Assembly (NCBI GenBank): GCA_934149325.1
Contig: CAKPEJ010000014.1
Span: 1 to 31,456, forward strand
Origin: an uncultured Bacilli bacterium
Lineage (GTDB): Bacteria > Bacillota_I > Bacilli_A > RF39 > UBA660
Direction of reading: 5' to 3'
Length of the DNA: 31,456 nt
How positions within the stretch are numbered: position 1 is the first letter of the stretch; each line of letters opens with the position of its first letter. Positions 22,181-29,673 of this stretch are shown here, in pieces. Below the pieces are notes generated by a model, which had not been told where the DNA came from, ran no database searches, and saw only the letters and a list, made by a program, of their open reading frames with translations. The position numbers and the translations under genes are program-made.

Positions 22181-23279
22181 TGAATGTTTAACAAATCTTG
22201 CATGTTCTATAGCAAAGTACTTTGGTGCATCATACAAACATAGTACAATTGATTATATTGATAAATTATTAGAAGAAAAGAAACCTAAAAATGTTGTAAC
22301 AATTTTACTTGATGGTATGGGAACATCTATTTTAGATAAGCATTTACTAAATGATTCCTTTTTTCTAAAACATAAGTTAAAAGATATAACAAGTGTTTTT
22401 CCAGCAACTACTGTTGCTGCAACAACAAGTATTCGTACAGGATTAAATCCTTGTGAAACGGGTATGTTAGGTTGGACAATGTATTTTGATGATCTTGATA
22501 AAACAATAGTTACATTTGCAGGAACACAAAAAGGTGATGAAACTTGGAAGGTGTTAGATGGTGCAATAGAATATGAAAATAAATATTTAAAACATAAAGA
22601 AGTAACAGATAGAATTAATGAAGAAACTAATTATGAAGGATATAGGGTTACTCCATTTGATAAAGATGCATATAAAAATATAGATGAAATGTTTGAAAAA
22701 ATAGAAAATTTATGTAATAAAGATACAAAAAAGTATATTTATGCATATAATGATGAACCAGATCATACAATGCATGATTTAGGTACAGATGATGAAAAAA
22801 TTAAAGAATTAATAGTTGAAAGAGAAAATAAAATATGTGAATTATCAAAAAAATTGAAAGATACAATTATTTTTGTAGTAGCGGATCATGGACATTTAAA
22901 TGAAGAAGATATCTTTTTAAAAGATTATCTTGATATTTTAGAATGTTTAAAAAGAGTTCCATCTATTGAACCTAGAGCAACAGCATTTTTTATAAAAGAT
23001 GGTAAAAAAGAAGAATTTTAAAACTTATTTAATAAATATTTTGGTGAATATTTTGATTTATATACAAAAGAAGAAGTAATAGATTCAAAATTATTTGGAG
23101 ATGGTGAAGAAAATTCTAAATTTAGAAGTGAATTAGGTGATTATTTAGCTATTTCCCATACTAAGAAAGCATTTATTTCTGAGGGTGATTATCCTTTATA
23201 TTCACAACATGCTGGATATACAGATGATGAAATATATATACCACTAATAGTAATAGATACTAATAAAGAAATAAATTAA
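22158..23279 (+). pseudogene. Alkaline phosphatase-superfamily phosphodiesterase, interrupted by an in-frame TAA
   Basis: The first 287 codons (22158-23018) encode a nucleotide pyrophosphatase/phosphodiesterase-like protein: metal-binding L-L-D-G-M-G, nucleophile Thr in F-P-A-T-T-V-A-A-T-T-S-I-R-T-G, N-D-E-P-D-H-T-M-H-D-L-G and V-V-A-D-H-G-H. A TAA follows at 23019-23021, after which the same frame runs on for 85 more codons to the TAA ending at 23279. These codons encode the expected end of the family: G-E-Y-F-D-L-Y-T-K-E-E-V, then Q-H-A-G-Y-T-D-D-E-I-Y-I-P-L. The tail holds the last metal-binding His (Q-H-A-G), so the truncated product should be inactive. One base change (for example GAA to TAA) explains it. 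ATG 22158 with AGGTGAG 5 bases upstream is preferred over GTG 22149. Confidence 0.82.
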
Positions 23280-23383
23280 AAAAATGATAAGATAAATTAT
23301 ATGAAATATAAAATAATAACTATATTTTGAAAAGAGAAAAAAATTAATATTATAATAAATTGATTTTTTTAATAAAATGTATT

Positions 23384-23409
23384 AAAAAACATGTGATACA
23401 TGTTTTTTT
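23384..23409. terminator. Bidirectional terminator
   Basis: AAAAAACATG (23384-23393) and CATGTTTTTT (23399-23408) form perfect 10-bp arms around TGATA. It can serve both the plus-strand enzyme cluster and the minus-strand DUF4932 gene. The bases 23280-23383 before it hold nothing recognisable. Confidence 0.8.
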
Positions 23410-23410
23410 A

Positions 23411-24421
23411 TTATAGAATAATATTTTTACATTCTTTTTTGTTATTAAAATTAATAAAAAAGTTAACAATTTCATTTTTATAAAATTCTTCAAAAGTATA
23501 ATAATCATTTTTTCTTTCAAATAAATTTATTATCTCTTCTATATGATTATAGCCTAATTGTTTTTGATTATTTAAATGTCTTTCATAATAATCTGTTTCC
23601 ATATATTTTTTTACAAAGTATAATTGAACGGCTCTTACCATATACTCATTAATAATTGTTATTTTATTATAATATGAGGTTTGAAGACCATTTTCTTTAC
23701 ATTCATTTATTACATTGTCTATATTGAGCTCTTTAAAGTACTTATTTCCAAGAGGATTTATATATGGATGAGAACATTCATGATAAAAATTAGGTATATT
23801 GTCTCTTCCTAATTCTAACTTTGATTTATCTTCACTAAAGTTATGAACATTTCTTATATTATAAATATCATTTCCATTACAATATCCAAAAGACCCATTA
23901 CAAAAATTGAATAAAACTACATTAATATTAAATTTATCTTCTCCATAGAATTCTTTTAAGTCTACACCATCAAATTTAGTATATTTTTTCATTATTGAAA
24001 TATAATTTTTTTTAATATTTTCAAGCATATTATAATGTTTGTTATAAAAATTATTATAATCAGAATTATTAGTAAAATTCATTAGTAAATTATGAATTTT
24101 ATTTTCATCAAAATTTTTATTTTTAAGTTTTATATTTTTAATATAATCATTTTGTTTTATATTATAATTATCATCTAATGAATAAACAATTTCAACTATT
24201 CTATTGTATGTGTCAAACCCATTATTCTTTATATAATTTCTTAATTCATTAGATGCATGCTTTTTATATATTTCTACGAATTCAGAACAATAAGGCTCTA
24301 TAGAGTCATTAAAAAACGAATTATCTCCAAAACCAGATAATTTATGTTCTGAATATAATAACCCAAATACCAATTCCATTCTCTTATCAAAATTAACATT
24401 TATATTTTTCAAGACAATCAC
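23411..24421 (-). CDS. DUF4932-type putative zinc metalloprotease
   Basis: The 336-aa protein contains H214-E-C-S-H218 followed by P-Y-I-N-P-L, and about 45 residues later the helix I-N-E-Y-M-V-R-A-V-Q-L-Y-F with a likely glutamate ligand. This combination (F-x-H-E-x-S-H-x-x-x-N-P then E-x-x-x-R-A) matches my memory of DUF4932 proteins, presumed metallopeptidases of unknown substrate. The N-terminal F-D-K-R-M-E-L-V-F-G-L also fits. No signal peptide is seen, although many relatives are exported. The start is GTG at 24421 (ATAGGA close upstream); ATG at 24379 is an alternative but would remove the N-terminal motif. It is monocistronic and opposite to its neighbours. Confidence 0.72.
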   Translation of the reverse strand: MIVLKNINVNFDKRMELVFGLLYSEHKLSGFGDNSFFNDSIEPYCSEFVEIYKKHASNELRNYIKNNGFDTYNRIVEIVYSLDDNYNIKQNDYIKNIKLKNKNFDENKIHNLLMNFTNNSDYNNFYNKHYNMLENIKKNYISIMKKYTKFDGVDLKEFYGEDKFNINVVLFNFCNGSFGYCNGNDIYNIRNVHNFSEDKSKLELGRDNIPNFYHECSHPYINPLGNKYFKELNIDNVINECKENGLQTSYYNKITIINEYMVRAVQLYFVKKYMETDYYERHLNNQKQLGYNHIEEIINLFERKNDYYTFEEFYKNEIVNFFINFNNKKECKNIIL

Positions 24422-24437
24422 ATCCTATAAGTATTTT

Positions 24438-24476
24438 ATCATACATAATTGGCTTAGTAAATTAGGAATGTATGAT
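24438..24476. repeat. Inverted repeat upstream of the DUF4932 gene
   Basis: ATCATACAT (24438-24446) and ATGTATGAT (24468-24476) are perfect 9-bp arms separated by 21 bases, 17 bases upstream of the minus-strand GTG start. A poly-T run follows on the plus strand. It may be an operator or a leader hairpin of the minus-strand mRNA. The rest of 24477-24600 shows nothing else. Confidence 0.4.
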
Positions 24477-24609
24477 ATTTTTTTTACTATTTATTCTCTT
24501 AAATGTTTATTAATTAAGTTCTAGTTTGTGAATGTAATAATCAATATGTATAAAATGACATATTATAAAATTTACTTATACTAAAATTTTATTTTGTTTA
24601 AAAATATAG

Positions 24610-24615
24610 TATAAT
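24610..24615 (+). promoter_or_regulatory. -10 box of the RNA methyltransferase operon
   Basis: A TATAAT at 24610-24615 lies 20 bases before the ATG at 24636. A good -35 is not seen at the expected distance. AGGAG precedes the ATG by 9 bases. Confidence 0.4.
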
Positions 24616-24635
24616 AATTATTAGGAGAAATATTT

Positions 24636-25868
24636 ATGAATGTTAATGAAGAATATGAAGTTGAAATTTTAAGAGAAAATAATGAAGGTGATGGAGTTGC
24701 TAGTGTAAATGGATTTATTGTCTTTGTAAAAGGTGCCTTAAAAAATGAAAAAGTAAAAATAAAAATAGATGAAGTAAATAAAAATTATGCTGTAGGAAGT
24801 ATTATAGAAATAAAAGAAAAAAGTATAAATAGAATAGATCCAATATGTCCATATTTTTATGATTGTGGTGGATGTAACTTAATGAATATGAATTATAAAT
24901 CTCAATTAAAATTTAAAAAGAATAAAGTAGAGTCTATACTTAAAAAAATATGTAATAAAGATATTACATTATCTAGTATAAATAGTTTTAATCAAATAAA
25001 TTATAGAAATAAAGTGGTTTTTAAAGTAGAAAATGACAAAATTGGATTTTATAGAAATAAAACTAATGAAGTAATTGATATTGAAAAGTGTATTATATCA
25101 AATGAAAAGATTAATGAAGTTCTTTTAAAACTTAGAAAATTTATAAAAGAAAACGATAATCATGATATAACAAGTGTTATGGTTAGAGTATGTGAAAATA
25201 AGACAATGATTAATTTAGATAATTTAAATGATTTATATAAAGATAAATTTATAAAAGAATTTGATAATGTTGATAGCATTTATATTAATAATCAATTTAT
25301 ATATGGAATTAAAGAATTAGAACAAGAGATAAATAATTTAAAATTTAAAATATCACCAAAATCATTTTTTCAAGTAAATATAAATGTTGCAGAAGGTTTA
25401 TATAACAAAGCATTAGAATTTGTTGATAGTTCTGATACAATTTTAGATCTTTATTCTGGAACAGGTACAATAACAATGATGCTTTCAAAAAAAGCTAAAA
25501 AAGTAATAGGTATAGAAGTCGTTAAAGATGCTGTAAAGGACGCTAAAAATAATTTAGTTTTAAATAACATAAATAATGTTGATTTTATCTGCGGTAAAGT
25601 AGAAGATAAAATAAATACTTTAAAAAAATATAATATAGATATTATAGTTATGGATCCACCAAGAAGTGGAAGTGATAAAAAATCATTAAAAACTTTACTT
25701 GAACTAAATCCTAAAAAAATAATTTATATTTCTTGTAATCCAGTAACACTTGCAAGGGATATAAATATATTAAGTGAAAAATATGAAGTAAAAGATATAA
25801 GTGCTTATGATATGTTTCCACAAACTTATCATGTGGAGACAGTTTGTATAATGGAAAGAAAAATTTGA
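24636..25868 (+). CDS. 23S rRNA (uracil-5-)-methyltransferase, RlmD/RlmCD-TrmA family
   Basis: The 410-aa SAM-dependent enzyme methylates U at C5 in rRNA (or tRNA). It has an N-terminal TRAM-like domain (residues 1-60: E-G-D-G-V-A-S-V-N-G-F-I-V-F-V). An Fe-S cluster motif follows, C71-x5-C77-G-G-C80, plus a distant Cys in I-E-K-C-I-I. Then come S-P-K-S-F-F-Q-V-N, the SAM motif L-D-L-Y-S-G-T-G-T-I, D-P-P-R-S-G and the catalytic I-S-C-N-P-V-T-L-A-R-D. The Fe-S cluster and TRAM domain favour RlmD/RlmCD over TrmA; exact positions cannot be read. The start at ATG 24636 is supported by AGGAGA. It forms an operon with the GNAT and acyltransferase genes. A decayed copy of its 5' end lies at 19759. 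Confidence 0.93.
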   Translation: MNVNEEYEVEILRENNEGDGVASVNGFIVFVKGALKNEKVKIKIDEVNKNYAVGSIIEIKEKSINRIDPICPYFYDCGGCNLMNMNYKSQLKFKKNKVESILKKICNKDITLSSINSFNQINYRNKVVFKVENDKIGFYRNKTNEVIDIEKCIISNEKINEVLLKLRKFIKENDNHDITSVMVRVCENKTMINLDNLNDLYKDKFIKEFDNVDSIYINNQFIYGIKELEQEINNLKFKISPKSFFQVNINVAEGLYNKALEFVDSSDTILDLYSGTGTITMMLSKKAKKVIGIEVVKDAVKDAKNNLVLNNINNVDFICGKVEDKINTLKKYNIDIIVMDPPRSGSDKKSLKTLLELNPKKIIYISCNPVTLARDINILSEKYEVKDISAYDMFPQTYHVETVCIMERKI

Positions 25869-25881
25869 AGGTGATGTGTTA

Positions 25882-26319
25882 ATGAAATATGATTTATTAA
25901 ATGCAACTAATAATGATATTGATTATATTAAAAAAGCTAAGTTATATAGCATATTTAAATATGCGCATGATTTATCAAAAGATGAAATATTAAAGATTAA
26001 TAACTATGTAGAAAAGCATATACCTATTGAAATGATTGATTATAAAATTGTTATATATGATAATAAAAAAATAGGTTGTTTACTGGTTACAAAAAAAGAT
26101 GATGGTGCTTTTTTAGATGAAATATATTTGGAAGAAAAATATAGAAATAAAGGAATAGGCACAGATATAATTAAAAATATTTTAAAAATTAATTCTATAG
26201 TTTGTTTATGGGTATATAAAGAAAATAAAAAAGCAATTTCGTTATATAAAAAATTGAATTTTAAAATAATAGATGAAACAGAAAATAGATTTTATATGAA
26301 ATATATGCTATACAATTGA
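25882..26319 (+). CDS. GNAT family N-acetyltransferase
   Basis: This 145-aa protein has the GNAT core: the strand G-C-L-L-V-T-K, a beta strand F-L-D-E-I-Y-L, and the acetyl-CoA pyrophosphate-binding loop Y-R-N-K-G-I-G-T-D (Q/R-x-x-G-x-G/A, about residues 92-100). The family's final motif V-Y-K-E-N-K-K-A-I-S-L-Y-K-K-L-N-F follows. The acceptor is unknown. ATG 25882 is preferred over GTG 25876, with AAGGTG 8 bases upstream. It starts 13 bases after the methyltransferase stop. Its last ~30 bases are the source of the second half of the relic at 19759-19903. Confidence 0.9.
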   Translation: MKYDLLNATNNDIDYIKKAKLYSIFKYAHDLSKDEILKINNYVEKHIPIEMIDYKIVIYDNKKIGCLLVTKKDDGAFLDEIYLEEKYRNKGIGTDIIKNILKINSIVCLWVYKENKKAISLYKKLNFKIIDETENRFYMKYMLYN

Positions 26320-26330
26320 AAGGACAAGTT

Positions 26331-27179
26331 ATGATGTATAAAAAAATAATTAATAAAGCTTTCGATTTTTATAATATTGATGAAATTTATAAAGATAAAT
26401 GTTTTGAATTGTTGAATAAATTAAATAAAAATGATTATAAAAGTTTCAAAAAAATATGTAAAAAATTATATTATGAAGATTTTAATGAAGTGAAAAAATT
26501 ATGGAATATAAAAAATATAAACGAATTATTTGAATCTAATGTTGATTTATTTGTTACAAATGTTATATTGTTAGTGGGGTATAGACTCCACAAAAAAAAT
26601 ATGAAAAAATTAAAATTTGATAATGAACAAATTAATATTCAAAAAAGAAGAGTTAAAGAATGTTTTGAAAATGATTTGACTGTTAGAAAATATGATGGAA
26701 TTAGGGTATCTCAATTGTTATGGGCAGTTTATTTTATAAGAGGTAAAATAATAGAAATTGGTTGCTTACAATTTGGGTATGAGGATGAAAGTAAAGTTAA
26801 AATACATATTCCTAAAAATACAAACTTAAATATTATAGAAGTGCAAAAATCAATAGATAAATCTAGAATAGAAATAGAAAAAATCTTTAAAATTAAAGAG
26901 TTTAAATATATATGTAATTCTTGGTTAATTAGTAATCAAATATATAGTATATTAGATAATAATACTAATATTTCAAAGTTTCATGATTTATTTGATGTTA
27001 TTGATGGTGAGGATTGCATAAAAGATATATTAAATTTTGTTTATAATATTGATAAATGTGACAATTATAATTTACTTCAAGAAAATACAATGTTACAAAA
27101 GTTAATAAAGAAAAAATTAATGAATGGTAATAAATTTTATTTAGGTTTAGGAATTTTGAATAACAATAATTTATTATAA
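26331..27179 (+). CDS. Acyltransferase-like protein (DUF5596 + GNAT_C layout)
   Basis: The 282-aa protein has an N-terminal helical domain (residues 1-120) and a C-terminal domain with I-R-G-K-I-I-E-I-G-C-L-Q-F-G-Y, K-I-H-I-P-K-N-T-N-L-N, Y-I-C-N-S-W-L-I-S, N-T-N-I-S-K-F and the closing D-G-E-D-C. This arrangement matches, from memory, the acyltransferase-domain proteins with DUF5596 plus GNAT_C domains found in Bacillota, whose substrate is unknown. ATG 26331 (followed by a second ATG at 26334) has AAAGGA 7 bases upstream; the TTG at 26316 in the same frame overlaps the GNAT stop and is less likely. It is cotranscribed with the GNAT gene 12 bases upstream. Confidence 0.78.
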   Translation: MMYKKIINKAFDFYNIDEIYKDKCFELLNKLNKNDYKSFKKICKKLYYEDFNEVKKLWNIKNINELFESNVDLFVTNVILLVGYRLHKKNMKKLKFDNEQINIQKRRVKECFENDLTVRKYDGIRVSQLLWAVYFIRGKIIEIGCLQFGYEDESKVKIHIPKNTNLNIIEVQKSIDKSRIEIEKIFKIKEFKYICNSWLISNQIYSILDNNTNISKFHDLFDVIDGEDCIKDILNFVYNIDKCDNYNLLQENTMLQKLIKKKLMNGNKFYLGLGILNNNNLL

Positions 27180-27246
27180 CAGTTTAGATGTTAATTAAAG
27201 TTTATAAAAAATATAATTATTAGAAAATAAAATGGAGTGTTAGAAA

Positions 27247-27771
27247 ATGATGTATTATAATTTTACTTTTGGGACAATTTGTTCATTTTTATGTGCTATT
27301 TTAATAGCTTTATCTACCTTTTGTAAGAGTAAAGAAAATATGGCTAAAATTCAAATATTTAATCCAATGTTTGGTGCATTATCAAATTTCTTTTTTTGTT
27401 CATATTCTGCTGTAGTAACAAATCTTGTAAATGTGGTAAGAAATTATTTAACTTATAAAAATAAAATAAATAAAGGATTAACAATATTATTTATATCTTT
27501 TTATGTAATATTTGGTCTTATTTTTAATACAAAGGAATTTATAGGTATATTTCCGATATTAGCGTCATCTAGTTATGCGATATTTTGTTTAAGGAGTGAA
27601 GAAGCACAATTTTTAAGATATGGTTTAGTATTAAATCAAATTTTGTGGTTTTGTCATGATATATTTATAAGAGCATATCCATCTATGATAGTGGAAATTT
27701 TGGTATCTTTAATTACTATTTATAATATTATAAAATTTAGTAATAAAAAAAGATATAATATTAGAAAATAA
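27247..27771 (+). CDS. YgjV-like multi-pass membrane protein
   Basis: The 174-aa protein has five to six hydrophobic helices: about residues 6-24, 38-58, 77-94, 99-113 and 143-161. Its features are those of the YgjV family: a short first loop with K-S-K-E-N-M, N-P-M-F-G-A-L-S-N-F-F, V-N-V-V-R-N-Y-L-T-Y-K-N-K in a cytosolic loop, and N-Q-I-L-W-F-C-H-D. Its function is unknown; E. coli YgjV is an uncharacterized inner membrane protein. The ATG at 27247 has GGAG about 12 bases upstream; the second ATG at 27250 is equally possible. The promoter of the ORF6N locus lies at its end. Confidence 0.75.
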   Translation: MMYYNFTFGTICSFLCAILIALSTFCKSKENMAKIQIFNPMFGALSNFFFCSYSAVVTNLVNVVRNYLTYKNKINKGLTILFISFYVIFGLIFNTKEFIGIFPILASSSYAIFCLRSEEAQFLRYGLVLNQILWFCHDIFIRAYPSMIVEILVSLITIYNIIKFSNKKRYNIRK

Positions 27772-27772
27772 A

Positions 27773-27801
27773 TTGAATATGTTTTATATTTTTGTTATAA
27801 T
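27773..27801 (+). promoter_or_regulatory. Promoter of the ORF6N-PLD locus
   Basis: TTGAAT (27773-27778) and TATAAT (27796-27801) are separated by 17 bases. This housekeeping-type promoter overlaps the 3' end of the YgjV gene and would start transcription near 27808, about 135 bases before the first ORF6N start codon. Confidence 0.75.
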
Positions 27802-27807
27802 GATTTT

Positions 27808-27941
27808 ACATTAATTTACTTGCCAATAGTTAATGAATTAAAATTTGAATCGATAATTTATATTTTTAGGCAAGAAAAATATATCTATTCGGGTACACTT
27901 TATTAAAGGTGTACTCTTTTTTTATAAAAGGAGAGAATAAT
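27808..27941 (+). ncRNA. Structured leader with internal terminator (possible attenuator or small RNA)
   Basis: The predicted transcript leader contains CTTGCC (27819-27824) pairing with GGCAAG (27869-27874), which would enclose an AU-rich 44-base loop. It then has the terminator-like hairpin 27893-27914 followed by CTCTTTTTTT. The ribosome binding site (AAAAGGAGAG) begins directly after the T-run. Either the locus is controlled by premature termination in its leader, or a ~115-nt RNA is made and the genes depend on readthrough. No known riboswitch family is recognised. Confidence 0.4.
27893..27923 (+). terminator. Terminator-like hairpin just before the ORF6N genes
   Basis: GTACACTTT (27893-27901) pairs with AAAGGTGTAC (27905-27914) with one G-U pair, followed by CTC and seven T. 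It sits inside the leader between promoter and ribosome binding site. Confidence 0.75.
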
Positions 27942-28798
27942 ATGAGTCAAATTGTAGAAGTTGAAAATTTAAATATAGAAGGTATGATATATGAAATAAG
28001 AGGAAAACAAGTGATGCTTGATAGCGATTTAGCTAGACTTTATGAATGTAAAAATGGAACAAAAACAATGAATCAGGCTGTAAAACGACATATAAATAAA
28101 TTCCCAGAAAGGTATATGTTTCAATTGACAAAAAGTGAATATGATAATTTGAAGTCCCAAGTTGGGACTTCAAGTTTGAATAATTATGGCGGTGTTAGGA
28201 AAATGCCATATGTATTTACAGAGCAAGGAGTAGCAATGTTGCTACTATACTTAAAACTCCTGTTGCAGATACTGTAAGTATGAGAATAATTAATGCATTT
28301 GTTTATATGAAAAAATATTTATCATTTGAATATAAAAATTCAATAATACTAAATCATGAAAATAGAATATTAAAATTAGAGGAGTCCTTTGATAAATTAA
28401 ATGAAAAGCAAAAAATAAATACAATATTTTATGAAGGTCAGATATATGATGCATATTCACTACTTATAGATATATTAAGTACAGCAAAAAAAGAAATAAT
28501 GATAATAGATAATTATGCAGGAAAAGAATTATTGGATATTTTAAAAGAAATTAATATAAATATAAAAATAGTATCTAGTAATATAGATAATATGTTAAAG
28601 AAAAAGTATGAATCACAATATAGTAATGTATCATTTATAAACAATAATACTTTTCATGATAGATTTTTAATAATAGATAGGAAAATTTTATATAATTCAG
28701 GTTCATCTTTTAAAGATTTAGGAAAGAAGTGTTTTTATATCGGAAAAATAGATGATGAAGAAATATTAAATAATATATTAAAAAAGATAGGAGAGTAA
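27942..28798 (+). pseudogene. ORF6N-PLD gene copy 1, with a one-base frameshift
   Basis: The ATG at 27942 has AAGGAGAG 7 bases upstream. The first 99 codons encode an ORF6N domain: I-R-G-K-Q-V-M-L-D-S-D-L-A-R-L-Y, then F-P-E-R-Y-M-F-Q-L, then P-Y-V-F-T-E-Q-G-V-A-M. After GCAATG at 28233-28238 the frame shifts. Copy 3 reads ATGCTTGCT where copy 1 has ATGTTGCT, so one base is missing at about 28239, and the original frame stops at 28277. The other frame continues to 28798 with the full C-terminal PLD-like domain (H-D-R-F-L-I-I-D, G-S-S-F-K-D-L-G). The two halves might be made separately, joined by ribosomal frameshifting, or be an assembly error; otherwise the gene is broken. N-terminally it is closest to copy 3. 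Confidence 0.82.
28149..28173. repeat. 25-bp perfect palindrome in copy 1
   Basis: Left arm TTGAAGTCCCAA (28149-28160), centre G (28161), right arm TTGGGACTTCAA (28162-28173). It lies inside the ORF6N coding region, encoding L-K-S-Q-V-G-T-S. The same place in copies 2 and 3 holds different perfect palindromes of identical length. Confidence 0.95.
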
Positions 28799-28802
28799 CA
28801 AA

Positions 28803-29669
28803 ATGTATGAATTAAAGGAAGAATTAAATATAGAAAATATGATATATGAAATAAGGGGAAAACATGTAATGTTAAATTCTGATGTAGCAAAGTTATATAA
28901 TGTTGAAACTAAAGTTTTAAACCAAGTAATAAAAAGAAATATAAATAGATTCCCTGAGGAATTTTGTTTTCAAATTACAAATTATGAGTTTCATGATTTA
29001 AGGTTGAGGTCACAAATTGTGACCTCAAGTTGGAATAATTATGGTGGTATGAGATATTTGCCATATGTTTTAACGGAACAAGGAATAATGATGTTATCTG
29101 GTCTTTTGAAAAGTGATATTGCTGCCAAAATTAATGTGCAAATAATAGATGCTTTTGTGAAGATGAGAAAATATATATCAAATAATTTGATAGAACAAAA
29201 ATATATAAATCAATTAGTGTTAGAAGATCATAATTCAATAAAATTACTTCAAGAATCATTTTCAAAATTAGAGGAAAAACAAAAAATAAATACAATATTT
29301 TATGAAGGTCAGATATATGATGCATATTCACTACTTATAGATATATTAAGTACAGCAAAAAAAGAAATAATGATAATAGATAATTATGCAGGAAAAGAAT
29401 TATTGGATATTTTAAAAGAAATTAATATAAATATAAAAATAGTATCTAGTAATATAGATAATATGTTAAAGAAAAAGTATGAATCACAATATAGTAATGT
29501 ATCATTTATAAACAATAATACTTTTCATGATAGATTTTTAATAATAGATAGGAAAATTTTATATAATTCAGGTTCATCTTTTAAAGATTTAGGAAAGAAG
29601 TGTTTTTATATCGGAAAAATAGATGATGAAGAAATATTAAATAATATATTAAAAAAGATAGGAGAGTAA
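28803..29669 (+). CDS. ORF6N-PLD protein, copy 2
   Basis: The 288-aa protein combines an N-terminal ORF6N domain (residues about 8-110; KilA-N/antirepressor-type DNA-binding module of phages), a linker helix, and a C-terminal PLD-like domain (about 155-288). The latter has one HKD-like motif H-D-R-F-L-I-I-D (H-x-R-x4-D instead of H-x-K-x4-D) followed by N-S-G-S-S-F-K-D-L-G-K-K. Its ORF6N half is the most divergent of the three (S-D-V-A-K-L-Y-N-V-E-T-K, F-P-E-E-F-C-F-Q-I). The ribosome binding site GGAGAG overlaps the stop of copy 1, 4 bases before the ATG. The function is unknown; autoregulation, DNA cleavage or phage-related control are possible. Confidence 0.85.
   Translation: MYELKEELNIENMIYEIRGKHVMLNSDVAKLYNVETKVLNQVIKRNINRFPEEFCFQITNYEFHDLRLRSQIVTSSWNNYGGMRYLPYVLTEQGIMMLSGLLKSDIAAKINVQIIDAFVKMRKYISNNLIEQKYINQLVLEDHNSIKLLQESFSKLEEKQKINTIFYEGQIYDAYSLLIDILSTAKKEIMIIDNYAGKELLDILKEININIKIVSSNIDNMLKKKYESQYSNVSFINNNTFHDRFLIIDRKILYNSGSSFKDLGKKCFYIGKIDDEEILNNILKKIGE
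29004..29028. repeat. 25-bp perfect palindrome in copy 2
   Basis: Left arm TTGAGGTCACAA (29004-29015), centre A (29016), right arm TTGTGACCTCAA (29017-29028). It encodes L-R-S-Q-I-V-T-S and lies at the same alignment position as the palindromes of copies 1 and 3. Confidence 0.95.
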
Positions 29670-29673
29670 CAAG

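Noticed and set aside
28149..28173. Intragenic transcription terminator
   Set aside because: The palindrome has no T-run and a 1-nt centre, and it stays a perfect palindrome with different sequence in all three copies, which a terminator would not need.
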